The translations under genes and the position numbers were made by a program. DNA of 64,000 nucleotides from an uncultured Eubacteriales bacterium (lineage in GTDB: Bacteria > Bacillota > Clostridia > Tissierellales > Peptoniphilaceae). Shown here piece after piece: positions 8,690 to 19,896 of the stretch. The stretch is from the NCBI GenBank assembly GCA_900539725.1, contig UQDI01000005.1, positions 17,559-81,558 of the forward strand, written 5' to 3'. Position 1 is the first letter of the stretch. Each line of letters starts with the position of its first letter. The notes below the pieces were generated by a model, which saw nothing but the letters and a program-made list of their open reading frames with translations, was not told where the DNA came from and searched no databases.

Positions 8690-10291
8690 ATGAGAAAAAA
8701 TATATCTTTATTACTTATATTTATCTCAATACTTGCACTAAGCGCTTGTACTAACGGACCACTATTCATTAAGGATAGTGATAAGCGCTATGGTTTTGAC
8801 GACCTTGACGCTCCCATAAATGAAGGAGAAGAGATTGAATTAAGTGAAAATAAAGAAATTCCTTTTGTGCTTAGAAAGATTAATTATTTAAAGGATCTTG
8901 AAGTGCAAAATGATAGAGTAGAAATTGACAAAAACGATAGTTCATTATTAAGCATGGTTATTAAGCCATGCTTAACTGATGATATAGAGCTTTCGTCTCT
9001 AGTATACAAGAACGGAAAGTTTCATATATTACTTAATTCTAAGAATGACTCGAACAATGTTTGCACGCCATATATAAGTATTAAGCTACTTAATAAACTT
9101 CCTGACGATATAGAAGCGGATGATTTTGTTATTGACAAAAGTGGTATTAAGAATATCGATATAAAGTATACTAAGGACAATGCAATCAACTATGTCAAAC
9201 AAAAATATAAGCTTATTGCGAACTTACCTGATTCAGCTGAATTAATTTATACAGATAGGCCCATTTGGCAGATTAAATATAAATTTGTTTATGAAAAGGA
9301 TGATCATGAGCATCCTATAAAAAATTTAAAAATAAATTTTGATGCGAATGAGGGTAAAGTTCTTTCACTTGATGAAGAAATAATTTCAAAGTTTATTGAC
9401 AATGGCAATGTCTTTAAGCTTAATACAGATAAAGCTATATACTATAATAAGAAAGACGATGAATTTAACAATATTTATTTCTATGATATAGCTAACAGAA
9501 GCTCTAAGAAGATATTGTCTTTTAGTGGCGATATTAAGTCTATATACAAGAGGAATGAAAATGATGACATAATTATCAACTTTAAAGACAAGTCATCGGC
9601 TTTAAGCAGTGCTATATACAATGAAGAAAAAGATGAAATAAAGTTTATAGATTATAGAGATGATTTAAACATAATTGACGCAAACTTTAAGAGTGATGAT
9701 TCACTACTTGTAATAAGTAGAGGCGAGGCTAATATGACTACTCTATACGAAGTGGATATAAATGACGATAGCTATATAGACTTATTCAGCGCTGAGGATA
9801 ATATAATCAGAGCTTCTTATATCAACGGCTTCTATGTATACTTATCAAAGTATGATATTAATCAAATGCTATATATCACGAGAGATTTTGAAGATTATGA
9901 CTTCATTGATGAAGTAGAAAACTATTATTATGCTGATGATAACTCCTTTGTATATAGAATTGACAATAAAATTGAAGGCACAAGTCTTTACACTTACAAC
10001 TTAAGTGAAAGATTTTATAAGATGATAATTAAGGGTGATTACTCTTACATCAAAAAGATTGATGAAGCATATGTTTTAGCAAAAAAAGATATAAATCTTG
10101 AGTCATATGATTTATTATTATGCAAATTGGATAATAATCTTAAAGAGGAAGCTCTTTTTGAAAATGTAGATAACTTAAGTTTATATTTGACTAATGATTT
10201 AAAGACGCTATATAAAAGTACAAAGGTTATTGATAAGAATTATACGAAGAACATTATTTATGAGATAGATATTAGTAAAGGTGATGCATAG
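8690..10291 (+). CDS. Large lipoprotein with a PepSY-like segment and a possible beta-propeller
   Basis: A 533-residue protein with a lipobox (ILALSAC, Cys20), so anchored outside the membrane. Residues about 165-225 ([14 protein letters not shown], then [10 protein letters not shown]) resemble a PepSY-type domain. From about residue 235 there are repeating blocks ending in motifs such as [17 protein letters not shown] and [14 protein letters not shown], as in WD40/TolB-like propellers. These readings come from sequence pattern only and I cannot name the protein. It ends 1 base into the uvrB start codon, so it is co-transcribed with repair genes although its location suggests an envelope role. 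Confidence 0.7.
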   Translation: MRKNISLLLIFISILALSACTNGPLFIKDSDKRYGFDDLDAPINEGEEIELSENKEIPFVLRKINYLKDLEVQNDRVEIDKNDSSLLSMVIKPCLTDDIELSSLVYKNGKFHILLNSKNDSNNVCTPYISIKLLNKLPDDIEADDFVIDKSGIKNIDIKYTKDNAINYVKQKYKLIANLPDSAELIYTDRPIWQIKYKFVYEKDDHEHPIKNLKINFDANEGKVLSLDEEIISKFIDNGNVFKLNTDKAIYYNKKDDEFNNIYFYDIANRSSKKILSFSGDIKSIYKRNENDDIIINFKDKSSALSSAIYNEEKDEIKFIDYRDDLNIIDANFKSDDSLLVISRGEANMTTLYEVDINDDSYIDLFSAEDNIIRASYINGFYVYLSKYDINQMLYITRDFEDYDFIDEVENYYYADDNSFVYRIDNKIEGTSLYTYNLSERFYKMIIKGDYSYIKKIDEAYVLAKKDINLESYDLLLCKLDNNLKEEALFENVDNLSLYLTNDLKTLYKSTKVIDKNYTKNIIYEIDISKGDA

Positions 10292-12258
10292 TGAAATTCA
10301 AATTAAAGTCTGATTATATTCCTACAGGAGATCAACCAAAGGCAATAGAATCACTATCTGAAGGAATTGATAAAGGCTATAGGGATCAAGTTTTGCTAGG
10401 CGTAACGGGCTCTGGTAAAACTTTTACTATGGCAAATATAATTCAGCAGACGCAAAGACCAGCTTTAGTCATCGCGCACAACAAGACTCTTGCGTATCAG
10501 TTATATAGCGAGTTTAAAGAGTTCTTTCCAGAAAACTCTGTTGAGTTCTTTATAAGCTACTATGATTATTACCAACCAGAGGCTTATGTGGCCGCAACTG
10601 ATACTTACATCGCTAAGGACAGTCAGATCAATAATGACATAGATGAGCTAAGGCACTCTGCAACAGCAGCTTTATTTGAAAGGAAAGATGTAATCATTGT
10701 TGCCTCTGTTTCTTGTATATATGGACTAGGTGACCCTATTGATTATGAAAATCTGATGGTATCACTTAGACCTGAGATGCAAATCTCTAGAGATGATGTA
10801 ATTAAAAAATTAATTAGCATACAATATGTTAGAAATGATATAAACTTCATCAGAGGAACATTTAGAGTTAGAGGCGATATACTAGATATATTCCCAGCAT
10901 CTGAAAAGACAAATGCATTTAGAATTGAGTTCTTTGGCGATGAGATTGATAAGATACTCGAAATTGATTCATTGACTGGCGAAGTCATTGGTACTAGAGT
11001 GCATGTATCCATATTCCCAGCGTCTCACTATGCGACAACTGATGACAAAGTTAAAAAAGCTATTGAAAGTATTAAGCTTGAGCTCGATGATAGGCTTAAG
11101 TGGCTTCATGAGCATGGCAAACTAGTTGAAGAACAAAGACTTAAAGAGAGAACTAATTATGATTTGGAGATGCTTAATGAGATAGGTTTTTGCTCAGGCA
11201 TAGAAAACTATTCTAGACACTTATCACAAAGACAACCAGGATCTAGACCATATACCTTAATAGACTACTTTCCAAAGGACTTTATAACCTTTATAGATGA
11301 GTCACATGTAAGTGTACCTCAAATCAGAGCAATGTATGAAGGCGATAGGTCTAGAAAGACATCACTTGTGGACTATGGCTTTAGACTACCAAGCGCTCTT
11401 GACAATAGACCACTTAAATTCACTGAGTTTGAAGCTATGATGAATCAAGTTATATATGTAAGTGCGACACCTGCTCAATATGAGCTAGAACGCTCTAAAA
11501 ATACTGTAGAGCAAGTTATTAGGCCAACTGGTCTACTAGACCCAGTGATTGAAGTAAGACCTACTAAGGGTCAAATAGATGACTTGATTAAGGAAATTAG
11601 AATCAGAGCTAAAAAAGACGAAAGAGTCTTAATCACAACACTTACTAAGAAGATGGCTGAGGACCTAACTAAGTATCTTGATCAATTAGGCATCAATGTT
11701 ACTTATATGCACTCAGATGTAACTGCAATAGACAGAATGCAGATTATAAAGGATTTAAGAGAGAAAAAGTTTGACTGCTTGGTCGGAATAAATCTTCTAA
11801 GAGAAGGTCTTGATCTACCAGAAGTATCTTTAGTAGCAATACTAGACGCAGATAAAGAAGGTTTTTTACGTAGTGAAACATCTTTAGTTCAAACTGCAGG
11901 CAGAACTGCAAGAAATTCAAACGGACTAGTTATTATGTACGCAGATACCATAACTAAGTCTATGGAGAGCGCAATTAATGAAACAGCTAGAAGAAGAAAG
12001 ATACAGATGAAGTATAATGAGGATAATAATATAACGCCTATGACTATCAAAAAATCCGTTAGAGATGTTATTGAAGTAACTAAGGCTATGGATGAGGGTG
12101 AAAAGTACACTTATAGCGCAAAGGGCGTTCAAGATAAGATTAAGAAACTTACGACAAAGATGAATAAGGCGGCAAAGGATTTAAACTTCGAAGAAGCTGC
12201 TAAATATAGAGATATGATAGAAGAATTGAAGAAGGAGGAATTATTCATTGGAGAATAA
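10291..12258 (+). CDS. uvrB: Excinuclease ABC subunit B
   Basis: The damage-verifying helicase-like subunit of nucleotide excision repair, 655 residues. Walker A GVTGSGKT is near residue 38. The beta-hairpin region [11 protein letters not shown] lies near 91-101 and the DESH box near 335. Helicase motifs including RTARNSNG and the C-terminal UVR domain (about 618-652, contacts UvrC) are present. GTG start at 10291 shares one base with the preceding TAG stop. It overlaps uvrA by 11 bases, giving tightly coupled production of the UvrA-UvrB pair. uvrC is not in the window. Confidence 0.97.
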   Translation: MKFKLKSDYIPTGDQPKAIESLSEGIDKGYRDQVLLGVTGSGKTFTMANIIQQTQRPALVIAHNKTLAYQLYSEFKEFFPENSVEFFISYYDYYQPEAYVAATDTYIAKDSQINNDIDELRHSATAALFERKDVIIVASVSCIYGLGDPIDYENLMVSLRPEMQISRDDVIKKLISIQYVRNDINFIRGTFRVRGDILDIFPASEKTNAFRIEFFGDEIDKILEIDSLTGEVIGTRVHVSIFPASHYATTDDKVKKAIESIKLELDDRLKWLHEHGKLVEEQRLKERTNYDLEMLNEIGFCSGIENYSRHLSQRQPGSRPYTLIDYFPKDFITFIDESHVSVPQIRAMYEGDRSRKTSLVDYGFRLPSALDNRPLKFTEFEAMMNQVIYVSATPAQYELERSKNTVEQVIRPTGLLDPVIEVRPTKGQIDDLIKEIRIRAKKDERVLITTLTKKMAEDLTKYLDQLGINVTYMHSDVTAIDRMQIIKDLREKKFDCLVGINLLREGLDLPEVSLVAILDADKEGFLRSETSLVQTAGRTARNSNGLVIMYADTITKSMESAINETARRRKIQMKYNEDNNITPMTIKKSVRDVIEVTKAMDEGEKYTYSAKGVQDKIKKLTTKMNKAAKDLNFEEAAKYRDMIEELKKEELFIGE

Positions 12259-15085
12259 AATAGTTATTAGAGGTGCCAATGAAAATAATTTAAAAAATTT
12301 AGATATAGATATACCTAGAAATAAATTTGTGGTTATAACAGGACTATCAGGTTCGGGGAAGTCTTCACTTGCTTTTGATACAATATATGCTGAAGGTCAA
12401 AGAAGATATGTTGAGAGTCTTTCAAGCTATGCTAGAATGTTCTTAGGCAACACTACTAAGCCAAATGTTGAGTTTATTAGCGGCCTAAGTCCATCTATAT
12501 CCATAGATCAAAAGACTACAAGCAATAACCCGAGATCAACAGTAGGAACAGTTACAGAAGTTTATGATTATCTAAGACTTTTATATGCAAGAATTGGCCA
12601 AATCTATTGCCCAAGCTGTGGTAAGAAGATTACATCACAAACCATTGATCAGATAGCTGATATAATCATGAGCCACGATGAAGGACAAAAGATTTATGTC
12701 TTAGCACCTATCGTCAGAGGACAAAAGGGTCAACATAAAAAAGTTCTTGAGCAAATCCAAAAAGATGGCTTTGTCAGATATATTTTAGATGGCGAAATGC
12801 ATGATATTACAGATAAAGTAGATATAGACAAAAACAAGAAACACGATATAGATATCGTTATCGATAGGCTTGTGATTAAAGATGGCATATTATCAAGACT
12901 TACTGGCTCACTTGAGACCGCAGTTCATTATTCGAATGGACTTGTTAAGATAAATTATTTAGACTTATATGAAAAATCTTATTCTACGAAGTATGCTTGT
13001 ATTGATTGCGGTATATCATTTGATGAGCTATCAACGAGATTGTTTTCATTCAATAGTCCTTTTGGCATGTGTGAGAGATGTAACGGACTAGGCTACTTTA
13101 GAAGCATTGACAAGGATTTAGTTATACCCGACTATTCACTTTCACTTGAAGAAGGAGTCATAGAGCCATTTAAAAATTCAAAGAAGGGCACTTATTATTA
13201 TAAGATATTTAAATTTATATTAGATAAATATGACTTTAAAGAAGACCAGCCTTTCTCAGAGGCACCTAAGAAAATGATAGATGATTTACTTAATGGTACT
13301 GACTATAATGTAAAATTTAAATACAACTCATTATTCACAAAAAGATCAAAAGAATTTAATAAAAAGTGGCCAGGTATACTATCGGTAATGATGGATAGGC
13401 TTACAAGCTCTATGTCCCAAGCGGTTAGAGATAACACTGAAGAATACGTTGAAGAGATTGAATGCCCTGAATGTCACGGTGCAAGACTAAAAAAGGAAGC
13501 GCTTGCTGTTAGAGTAGGCGATTTAAATATATATGAATTTACTCAGTTAAGTATAAAAGACGAACTTGATTATATAAATAATTTAAAGCTTAATGAAACA
13601 GAAGAAAAGATTGCTGAACAAATCTTGATTGAGATAAAGAAGAGATTGTCATTCTTAATAACTGTAGGACTTGATTACTTAAATCTATCTAGAATGGCAA
13701 AGACACTTTCAGGTGGCGAGGCGCAAAGAATAAGACTTGCTACACAGATAGGTTCAGCTCTAGTGGGCGTTATATACGTTTTAGATGAGCCGTCCATAGG
13801 TTTACACCAAAGAGACAATTTAAAGCTGATACAAGCGCTTAGAGAGCTAACTGACGCAGGCAATACTTTACTTGTAGTAGAACATGACGAAGAGATTATG
13901 CACCATTGCGATGAGATTATAGATATCGGACCTGGAGCGGGTATACATGGTGGACATCTTGTTGTTCAAGGCAATATTAATAAGGTTATGAAATGTAAAA
14001 AATCCATAACAGGAGACTATTTATCTGGAAGAAAGAAAATACCGCTAAAGGATGAGTATAGAAAAACTGATAAAGATAATGTCTTGAAAGTCATAGGAGC
14101 TAGCGAAAACAATCTTAAAAACATAGACGTAGAAGTGCCTCTAAGTGAATTTGTTACGGTAACAGGCGTTTCTGGCTCGGGCAAGTCAACACTTGTAAAT
14201 GAAATTATTTATAAATCATTAGCACAAAAAATAAATAAATCAAAATATAAACCTGGTAAGAGAAAAGCTGTTGAAGGCATTGAAAATATTGACAAGGTAG
14301 TAGTAATTGATCAAAGCCCAATAGGTAGAACGCCTAGATCAAATCCGGCGACATATACAGGTACCTTTGATTTAATTAGAGATGTATTTGCCATGACACA
14401 AGAGGCTAAGATGAGAGGCTATCAAAAAGGAAGATTTTCTTTCAATGTTAAGGGCGGTCGCTGCGAGGCATGTAAGGGCGATGGTATATTAAAGGTCGAA
14501 ATGCATTTCTTGCCAGATGTATATGTACCATGTGAGGTATGTAAGGGTAAGAGATACAATAGAGAGACACTTGAAGTTAAATTTAAGGACAAAACTATAG
14601 CCGATGTACTTGACATGACAGTTGAAGAAGGACTAAAGTTTTTTGAAAATCAACCGCGTATAGCAAGAAAACTACAAACGCTTTATGATGTAGGTCTTGG
14701 ATATATAAAGATCGGTCAAAGCTCAACAGAGCTATCAGGTGGTGAGGCACAAAGAGTTAAGCTTGCCACAGAACTTTCTAAAAAGTCAACTGGCAGAACA
14801 ATATATATACTTGATGAGCCAACTACTGGACTTCACTCACATGACGTTGCTAAACTTATAAAGGTACTAAACACACTTGTTGATCAAAACAATTCAGTCT
14901 TAGTTATAGAACATAATCTTGATGTTATTAAGCAATCAGACTACATTATAGACCTTGGTCCAGAAGGCGGAGACATGGGCGGAACCATAGTTGCGACAGG
15001 AACGCCTATTGAAGTAGCTAAGAATAAAAAATCATATACAGGAAAGTTTTTGAGAGAAATATTTGAAAAGGAAGGAAAGCTTTAA
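12248..15085 (+). CDS. uvrA: Excinuclease ABC subunit A
   Basis: DNA-damage sensor ATPase of nucleotide excision repair, 945 residues. Two ABC modules are visible: Walker [10 protein letters not shown] near residue 34 and GVSGSGKST near 640. Two signatures LSGGEAQR and Walker B VLDEPS/ILDEPT match. Zinc-binding Cys pairs occur as CPSCGKK (about 120), CERCNGLG (about 276) and the [16 protein letters not shown] module (about 740-765). The TTG start at 12248 lies inside the end of uvrB, with AAGGAGG 8 bases upstream. Confidence 0.97.
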   Translation: MENKIVIRGANENNLKNLDIDIPRNKFVVITGLSGSGKSSLAFDTIYAEGQRRYVESLSSYARMFLGNTTKPNVEFISGLSPSISIDQKTTSNNPRSTVGTVTEVYDYLRLLYARIGQIYCPSCGKKITSQTIDQIADIIMSHDEGQKIYVLAPIVRGQKGQHKKVLEQIQKDGFVRYILDGEMHDITDKVDIDKNKKHDIDIVIDRLVIKDGILSRLTGSLETAVHYSNGLVKINYLDLYEKSYSTKYACIDCGISFDELSTRLFSFNSPFGMCERCNGLGYFRSIDKDLVIPDYSLSLEEGVIEPFKNSKKGTYYYKIFKFILDKYDFKEDQPFSEAPKKMIDDLLNGTDYNVKFKYNSLFTKRSKEFNKKWPGILSVMMDRLTSSMSQAVRDNTEEYVEEIECPECHGARLKKEALAVRVGDLNIYEFTQLSIKDELDYINNLKLNETEEKIAEQILIEIKKRLSFLITVGLDYLNLSRMAKTLSGGEAQRIRLATQIGSALVGVIYVLDEPSIGLHQRDNLKLIQALRELTDAGNTLLVVEHDEEIMHHCDEIIDIGPGAGIHGGHLVVQGNINKVMKCKKSITGDYLSGRKKIPLKDEYRKTDKDNVLKVIGASENNLKNIDVEVPLSEFVTVTGVSGSGKSTLVNEIIYKSLAQKINKSKYKPGKRKAVEGIENIDKVVVIDQSPIGRTPRSNPATYTGTFDLIRDVFAMTQEAKMRGYQKGRFSFNVKGGRCEACKGDGILKVEMHFLPDVYVPCEVCKGKRYNRETLEVKFKDKTIADVLDMTVEEGLKFFENQPRIARKLQTLYDVGLGYIKIGQSSTELSGGEAQRVKLATELSKKSTGRTIYILDEPTTGLHSHDVAKLIKVLNTLVDQNNSVLVIEHNLDVIKQSDYIIDLGPEGGDMGGTIVATGTPIEVAKNKKSYTGKFLREIFEKEGKL

Positions 15086-15087
15086 TT

Positions 15088-15113
15088 GATTAAAAGCATG
15101 ACATTTCGGGTAT
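15088..15113 (+). promoter_or_regulatory. Candidate alternative-sigma promoter before the TPM gene
   Basis: GATTAA (15088-15093), 14 bases, GGGTAT (15108-15113). It matches the sigma-B consensus of Bacillus (GTTTAA-N12-15-GGGTAT) at 11 of 12 positions and shares its register with other sites in this window. A standard sigma-A -35 is lacking. Confidence 0.45.
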
Positions 15114-15134
15114 ATTTTATATACGGAGGTAAGT

Positions 15135-15947
15135 ATGAAAAAGAGCTTTCTTAAAAAATTTATAATAATATTTATAGTTCAAATACTTTTCCTACAAGGC
15201 TTTACTGCAAAAGCAATCTCAAAGCCTGATTATGGATTTGTACTTGATAAAGCAAATATTATCTCACAGGACACTGTAGATTATATTAATGAAACAAATA
15301 AAAAGATGAAAGAATACGGAAGCCAAGTCGCTGTACTTACTGTCAACGACCTAGGAGGAACGGATATAGAATCATTTTCTAATAAAGTTTTTAGAGACTG
15401 GGGCGTAGGCGATAAGAAAAAGAACAACGGAGTGCTTTTATTAGTAAGCCTTAATGATAGACAAGTAAGAATAGAAGTTGGTTATGGGCTTGAAGGCGTG
15501 ATAAATGATGCTAAAGCGGGAAGAATCATTAGAAATGTAATAAAACCAAATTTTCAAGCAGAAGATTATGATAAAGGCATTAGAGATGCATTCGATAGTA
15601 TAATTTATTATATTGGCGAAGAGTATAATGTAAAGATTCAGGATATAGATGTAGATAAGCTAGGACTTGAAGATGATTTTTCGATAAGCCCAGCGATGAT
15701 AATACTAATTATATTTTTATTTATTATGATTACATCTAGACTTAATAGATCAAGATATATCAACGGCAGAAGAGGAAGAATGTATAGACGAAGACGTAGA
15801 AATATATTTTTCGATGACGATGATCCATTCGGTGGCTTTTTCGGAGGCTCTGGTGGTTCAGGCGGATTTGGCGGCTTCGGCGGATCAGGCGGCGGATCAT
15901 TTGGTGGCGGTTCATCTGGCGGCGGCGGAGCATCAGGATCTTGGTAA
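15135..15947 (+). CDS. TPM-domain membrane protein (YgcG family)
   Basis: A 270-residue exported protein: signal peptide (residues about 1-29), a TPM domain (about 33-160, with DYGFVLDKANIIS, YGSQVAVLTVNDLGG and VRIEVGYGLEGVINDAKAGRI), a transmembrane helix (about 193-209) and an Arg-rich then very Gly/Ser-rich tail. TPM domains are placed in membrane-protein quality control or acid phosphatase-like roles in photosynthetic organisms; the bacterial role is unclear. The next gene is lemA, a common partner. It has AGGAGGT-like spacing (GGAGGT) before the ATG. Confidence 0.88.
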   Translation: MKKSFLKKFIIIFIVQILFLQGFTAKAISKPDYGFVLDKANIISQDTVDYINETNKKMKEYGSQVAVLTVNDLGGTDIESFSNKVFRDWGVGDKKKNNGVLLLVSLNDRQVRIEVGYGLEGVINDAKAGRIIRNVIKPNFQAEDYDKGIRDAFDSIIYYIGEEYNVKIQDIDVDKLGLEDDFSISPAMIILIIFLFIMITSRLNRSRYINGRRGRMYRRRRRNIFFDDDDPFGGFFGGSGGSGGFGGFGGSGGGSFGGGSSGGGGASGSW

Positions 15948-15975
15948 ATAAATTTTAAATAAAGGAGAATAGGAA

Positions 15976-16554
15976 ATGGAAGAAAAAAGACAAAGAAGAG
16001 GTAGATTTTCACCACTTTTAATTATACTAGTAATAGTAATTGCTATAGGCGCACTAGTAGCATCTAAGTACAATGGCCTAGTTAACAGACAAGAAAATGT
16101 TAATAAGACATGGGCAGAAGTTCAAACACAATATCAAAGAAGAGCAGACCTAATACCAAACTTAGTTGAAACAGTAAAGGGCTATGCTAAACATGAAGAA
16201 GAAACACTTGAAAATATTGCTAAACTTAGAAGCGGTTATACTGAAGCAAAAACACCTGAAGACTATGAAAAGCTTGATACAGAACTAGCTAAAAACATTA
16301 ACATAGTTGTAGAAAACTATCCAGATTTAAAAGCTAATGAAAACTTCTTAAGTTTACAAGATGAATTAGCAGGAACTGAAAACAGGATAGCAGTTGCAAG
16401 ACGTGATTTTAACAACGAAGCAACTGAATTCAATAAATCAGTTAGGACTTTCCCTAACAATATCTTTGCATCGATGCTAGGCTTTGATAAATTTGAAACA
16501 TTTAAAGCTCAAGATGGAGCAGAGAACGCACCAAGTGTTGATTTTGGTAAATAA
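15976..16554 (+). CDS. lemA: LemA family protein
   Basis: A 192-residue protein with one N-terminal transmembrane helix (about residues 12-31), then the LemA helical core NKTWAEVQTQYQRRADLIPNLVETVKGYA. Several tyrosines and QDELAGTENRIAVARRDFN follow. The bulk faces the cytoplasm or outside depending on topology, which is not certain. LemA proteins are widespread and of unknown biochemical function; they are often encoded next to TPM or M48 proteases. Here it is 28 bases after the TPM gene and ends at a strong hairpin, so the two form one operon. Confidence 0.9.
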   Translation: MEEKRQRRGRFSPLLIILVIVIAIGALVASKYNGLVNRQENVNKTWAEVQTQYQRRADLIPNLVETVKGYAKHEEETLENIAKLRSGYTEAKTPEDYEKLDTELAKNINIVVENYPDLKANENFLSLQDELAGTENRIAVARRDFNNEATEFNKSVRTFPNNIFASMLGFDKFETFKAQDGAENAPSVDFGK

Positions 16555-16561
16555 TTGAATT

Positions 16562-16592
16562 AAAAGTCAAACTTTGATCTTGTTTGACTTTT
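16562..16592 (+). terminator. Terminator after lemA, overlapping a CtsR-like heptad pair
   Basis: AAAAGTCAAAC (16562-16572) pairs perfectly with GTTTGACTTTT (16582-16592), followed by T residues: an intrinsic terminator. Read on the minus strand it also contains AGTCAAA-CAA-GATCAAA, one mismatch from the CtsR operator pattern. Confidence 0.8.
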
Positions 16593-16603
16593 TCTTGTGT
16601 ATT

Positions 16604-16647
16604 TAAGTAAAATATTTATTTACTTATAGCAATATTAGTGATATAAT
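16604..16647 (+). promoter_or_regulatory. Promoter of tig-clpP-clpX with an overlapping dyad
   Basis: TGATATAAT at 16639-16647 is an extended -10 box. The perfect inverted repeat TAAGTAAA (16604-16611) / TTTACTTA (16619-16626) covers the -35 position and could be a repressor site. The TTG-type -35 itself is weak. Confidence 0.5.
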
Positions 16648-16679
16648 AACAACATAAGTAATTTTAAGGAGTGAATTAA

Positions 16680-17969
16680 GTGAAAGTTAATTTTGACAAA
16701 AGAGAAAAAAATAAAGTTTACTTCAATGTAGACGTAGATTGGAAGGATTTTGAACCTAAGATAGACGAAGCTTATAAGAAGATTAGATCAAAATTCAATA
16801 TTCCTGGATTTAGAAAAGGTAAAGTACCTAAGATGATTATTGAACAAAACTATGGCGTTCAAGTATTTTACGATGAAGCTATAAACATCATGCTTCAAGA
16901 CATCTATCCAAAGGCATTAGAAGAATTAGATTTAAAAGTTGTTGACCAACCAGATGTTGATGTTAAAGACTTCAAAGAAAATGAAAATATTAACTTTACA
17001 TTTGAAGTAGAAGTAGTTCCTGAGTTTGAATTACCAAACTTCGAAGAGATAGAAGTTGAAGACGTTAAAGAAGAATTCGATAAAGAAGTAGTTACAAATG
17101 AAATCGAAAGATTAAGAAACGAAAATGCTAGATACACTATCATCGAAGATAGAAAGACTAAAAAAGGTGATATAGTTAAGCTTGATTTCAAAGGTTATGT
17201 AGATAACGAAGCTTTCCAAGGCGGAGAAGCAAAAGACTATGAACTAGAAATTGGTTCTAATTCATTTATACCAGGCTTTGAAGATCAATTAGTAGATAGA
17301 GCTATAGGAGAAGAATTTGATGTAAATGTTAAATTCCCTGAAGAATATCATGCAGAAGATCTAAAAGGAAAAGATGCTAAATTTATCTGCACTATAAATG
17401 AAATTAAAGTTAAAGAATTGCCTGAACTTGATGATAACTTTGCATCAGATGTTTCAGAATTTGATACATTAAAAGAATTTAAAGCAGATTTAAGAAAGAA
17501 ATTAAAAGCTCAATTCAATGAAATGATTGACGCTCAAAGAGAAAACAAAGTACTTGATAAAGTTATTGAAGAAACAAAATTTGATGTTCCAAATAGAATG
17601 ATTGAAGACGAAGTAGAAAACGAATTAAGAAACTTCCAATATAGACTACAAGCTCAAGGCTTAAACTATGAAGATTACAAGAAGTATACTGGAAATACAG
17701 ACGAAGAAATCAAGGAAACATTCAAAGAACCTGCAGAAAAGAGAGTTAAACTTGGTTTAATTCTTGAAAAATATGCTCAAGAAAATAAATTAAAAGCAAC
17801 AAAGAGAGATTATGACAAAGAACTTGATAAATTAGCTGAAATGTATAAAGCAGAAGATAAAGAAGAATTTAAAAAGACAATGAGTGAAGGATCTCTAGAA
17901 TTCCTAGATAGAGGCATACTTAACTCAAAAGCAATAGACGATATAAAGAAAAAAGTAAAATATATTTAA
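16680..17969 (+). CDS. tig: Trigger factor, ribosome-associated chaperone/peptidyl-prolyl isomerase
   Basis: Binds nascent chains at the ribosome exit tunnel. The protein has 429 residues in the usual order. The ribosome-binding domain carries the signature GFRKGKVPK near residue 41. The FKBP-like PPIase domain covers about 150-245 (KKGDIVKLDFKGYVD, then PEEYHAEDLKGKDAKF). The rest is the helical C-terminal arm. GTG start at 16680 is preceded by AAGGAG. It is the first gene of a tig-clpP-clpX operon, a common firmicute arrangement that couples folding and proteolysis. Codon use is very regular and AT-rich, consistent with high expression. Confidence 0.97.
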   Translation: MKVNFDKREKNKVYFNVDVDWKDFEPKIDEAYKKIRSKFNIPGFRKGKVPKMIIEQNYGVQVFYDEAINIMLQDIYPKALEELDLKVVDQPDVDVKDFKENENINFTFEVEVVPEFELPNFEEIEVEDVKEEFDKEVVTNEIERLRNENARYTIIEDRKTKKGDIVKLDFKGYVDNEAFQGGEAKDYELEIGSNSFIPGFEDQLVDRAIGEEFDVNVKFPEEYHAEDLKGKDAKFICTINEIKVKELPELDDNFASDVSEFDTLKEFKADLRKKLKAQFNEMIDAQRENKVLDKVIEETKFDVPNRMIEDEVENELRNFQYRLQAQGLNYEDYKKYTGNTDEEIKETFKEPAEKRVKLGLILEKYAQENKLKATKRDYDKELDKLAEMYKAEDKEEFKKTMSEGSLEFLDRGILNSKAIDDIKKKVKYI

Positions 17970-17981
17970 TGGGGTGATAAA

Positions 17982-18563
17982 ATGGCATTAATTCCTATGG
18001 TTGTAGAACAAAGTTCCAGAGGAGAAAGGTCATATGATATCTACTCAAGGCTTTTAAAAGAAAGAATTATTTTCTTGTCAGGCGAAATAAACAATGAGAT
18101 GGCTGACTTAATTGTAGCTCAATTGTTATTTCTAGAAGCAGAAGATCCTGATAAAGATATACAAATCTATATAAATTCACCAGGAGGCTCAGTATCAGCT
18201 GGCTTTGCTATATATGATACTATGCAATATATAAAACCTGATGTATCAACTATATGTGTTGGCTTAGCTGCGTCAATGGGCGCCTTTCTATTAGCATCAG
18301 GCACTAAAGGAAAGAGATATGCTCTACCAAATGCAGATATTATGATACATCAACCACTTGGTGGAACTCAAGGACAAGCTGAAGACATTCGTATTCAAGC
18401 AGAAAAGATTCTTGAAATTAGAAAGAGAATAAATAAGATACTGTCAGAAAAAACTGGCCAAGATATTGAGATAATCAATAGAGATACTGACAGAGACTAC
18501 TACTTAAATGCAGAAGAAGCAGTTAAGTATGGTCTAATAGATAAAGTTATGGAGAAACATTAA
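17982..18563 (+). CDS. clpP: ATP-dependent Clp protease proteolytic subunit
   Basis: The serine-protease barrel subunit of ClpXP, 193 residues. The catalytic Ser lies in [14 protein letters not shown] (about residue 98), the His in MIHQPLGG (about 123) and the Asp in the [10 protein letters not shown] region (about 172). The N-terminal [22 protein letters not shown] is the typical mature start with little or no propeptide. It follows tig by 12 bases and precedes clpX by 3 bases, so all three are co-expressed. Confidence 0.97.
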   Translation: MALIPMVVEQSSRGERSYDIYSRLLKERIIFLSGEINNEMADLIVAQLLFLEAEDPDKDIQIYINSPGGSVSAGFAIYDTMQYIKPDVSTICVGLAASMGAFLLASGTKGKRYALPNADIMIHQPLGGTQGQAEDIRIQAEKILEIRKRINKILSEKTGQDIEIINRDTDRDYYLNAEEAVKYGLIDKVMEKH

Positions 18564-18566
18564 TAA

Positions 18567-19820
18567 ATGTCGAAATATGATGAAATAAGATGTTCCTTTT
18601 GTGGAAAAACTCAAAACGAAGTCAAAAGATTGATATCTGGACCAAATGTATACATCTGTGATGAATGTATTAACGTTTGTATGGATATATTAGAGGAAGA
18701 CCATCTACTAAATGAAGAAAATTATGACTTCGAAGATATGGTTTTACCTACACCAATGGAGATAAAGAAGTCTTTAGACGAATATGTCATCGGACAAGAT
18801 GACGCTAAGAAGACTTTATCTGTTGCTGTATATAACCATTATAAGAGAATCACAAAGGATACAATTGATAAAGATGTAGAAATAAAGAAAAGCAATATAC
18901 TTTTACTTGGACCAACAGGAAGCGGTAAAACACTTCTTGCTGAGACACTAGCAAGGATACTTAACGTTCCATTTGTAATATGTGATGCAACTACTCTTAC
19001 TGAAGCAGGCTACGTTGGTGAAGATGTTGAAAACATCATTCTTAAGCTTATCCAAAATGCGAACTACGATGTAGATAGAGCCGAAAGAGGCATTATATAT
19101 GTAGATGAGATTGATAAGATTGCTAAAAAAAGCGAAAACGTTTCCATAACAAGAGATGTTAGCGGGGAAGGTGTTCAACAAGCTCTTTTAAAAATCTTAG
19201 AGGGAACTATAGCTAACGTTCCACCACAAGGCGGGAGAAAGCATCCACAAGAGGAGTTTATTCAAGTTGATACAAGCAATATACTCTTCATAGTTGGTGG
19301 AGCCTTCCAAGGACTAGATGACATTATTGCAAAGAGAACTAATAAAAAGTCTTACGGCTTTGGATCAGAAATTTTCGACAAATCTAAACAAAAGTCAGAA
19401 GCTTTAAAGCATGTTGAGAGCGAAGACTTAATGAAGTTTGGTTTAATACCAGAACTAATAGGTAGACTTCCAGTTACAGTAACTCTTAACGAGCTTAAGG
19501 AAGATGATTTAGTCAAGATACTAACAGAGCCAAAGAACGCACTTATTAAGCAATATCAAGAGCTTATTAGGATGGATGGCGCAGAGCTTGAGTTTACTGA
19601 CGATGCAGTTAGAAGGATAGCTCAAAAAGCTATTGAGATGAAGACTGGAGCTAGAGGACTAAGAAGTATTATTGAAAAAGTAATGCTTGATATAATGTAT
19701 GAACTTCCATCTAAGAAGTACGATGGAACATTAAAGATAGATAGCTCTGTTATAGATGGAAAGAAGAAGCTTACTTATCAAAGTGACGATAAGGATAAAG
19801 AAGAAAAAATCGTTTCATAG
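18567..19820 (+). CDS. clpX: ATP-dependent Clp protease ATP-binding subunit
   Basis: The unfoldase partner of ClpP, 417 residues. An N-terminal C4 zinc finger ([11 protein letters not shown], then CDECINVC) binds adaptors. The AAA+ core has Walker A GPTGSGKT near residue 117 and Walker [11 protein letters not shown] near 178. The pore loop GYVGEDVE and the sensor region around PELIGRLPV are present. The ClpP-contacting loop reads [10 protein letters not shown] in the expected IGF-loop area. It is shortly followed by a hairpin and then lon. Confidence 0.97.
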   Translation: MSKYDEIRCSFCGKTQNEVKRLISGPNVYICDECINVCMDILEEDHLLNEENYDFEDMVLPTPMEIKKSLDEYVIGQDDAKKTLSVAVYNHYKRITKDTIDKDVEIKKSNILLLGPTGSGKTLLAETLARILNVPFVICDATTLTEAGYVGEDVENIILKLIQNANYDVDRAERGIIYVDEIDKIAKKSENVSITRDVSGEGVQQALLKILEGTIANVPPQGGRKHPQEEFIQVDTSNILFIVGGAFQGLDDIIAKRTNKKSYGFGSEIFDKSKQKSEALKHVESEDLMKFGLIPELIGRLPVTVTLNELKEDDLVKILTEPKNALIKQYQELIRMDGAELEFTDDAVRRIAQKAIEMKTGARGLRSIIEKVMLDIMYELPSKKYDGTLKIDSSVIDGKKKLTYQSDDKDKEEKIVS

Positions 19821-19851
19821 ATTAAGCAGATTGCTTATTTAGAAGCTCAAT

Positions 19852-19878
19852 AAGGCCGGACAGATATGTTTCGGCCTT
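19852..19878 (+). terminator. Hairpin between clpX and lon
   Basis: AAGGCCG (19852-19858) pairs with CGGCCTT (19872-19878), followed by TTATT. It ends only 8 bases before the lon ribosome binding site, so it may act as a partial terminator separating clpX from lon expression. Confidence 0.6.
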
Positions 19879-19896
19879 TTATTAAAGGAGAAAGAT

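Noticed and set aside
13123..13129. GGGTAT on the minus strand within uvrA
   Set aside because: Lies inside a conserved coding region with no gene to drive on that strand; coincidence.
15638..16015. Pro-rich open frame on the minus strand opposite the TPM gene
   Set aside because: It is the reverse reading of the Gly/Ser-rich tail of the TPM protein; no ribosome binding site and no domain.
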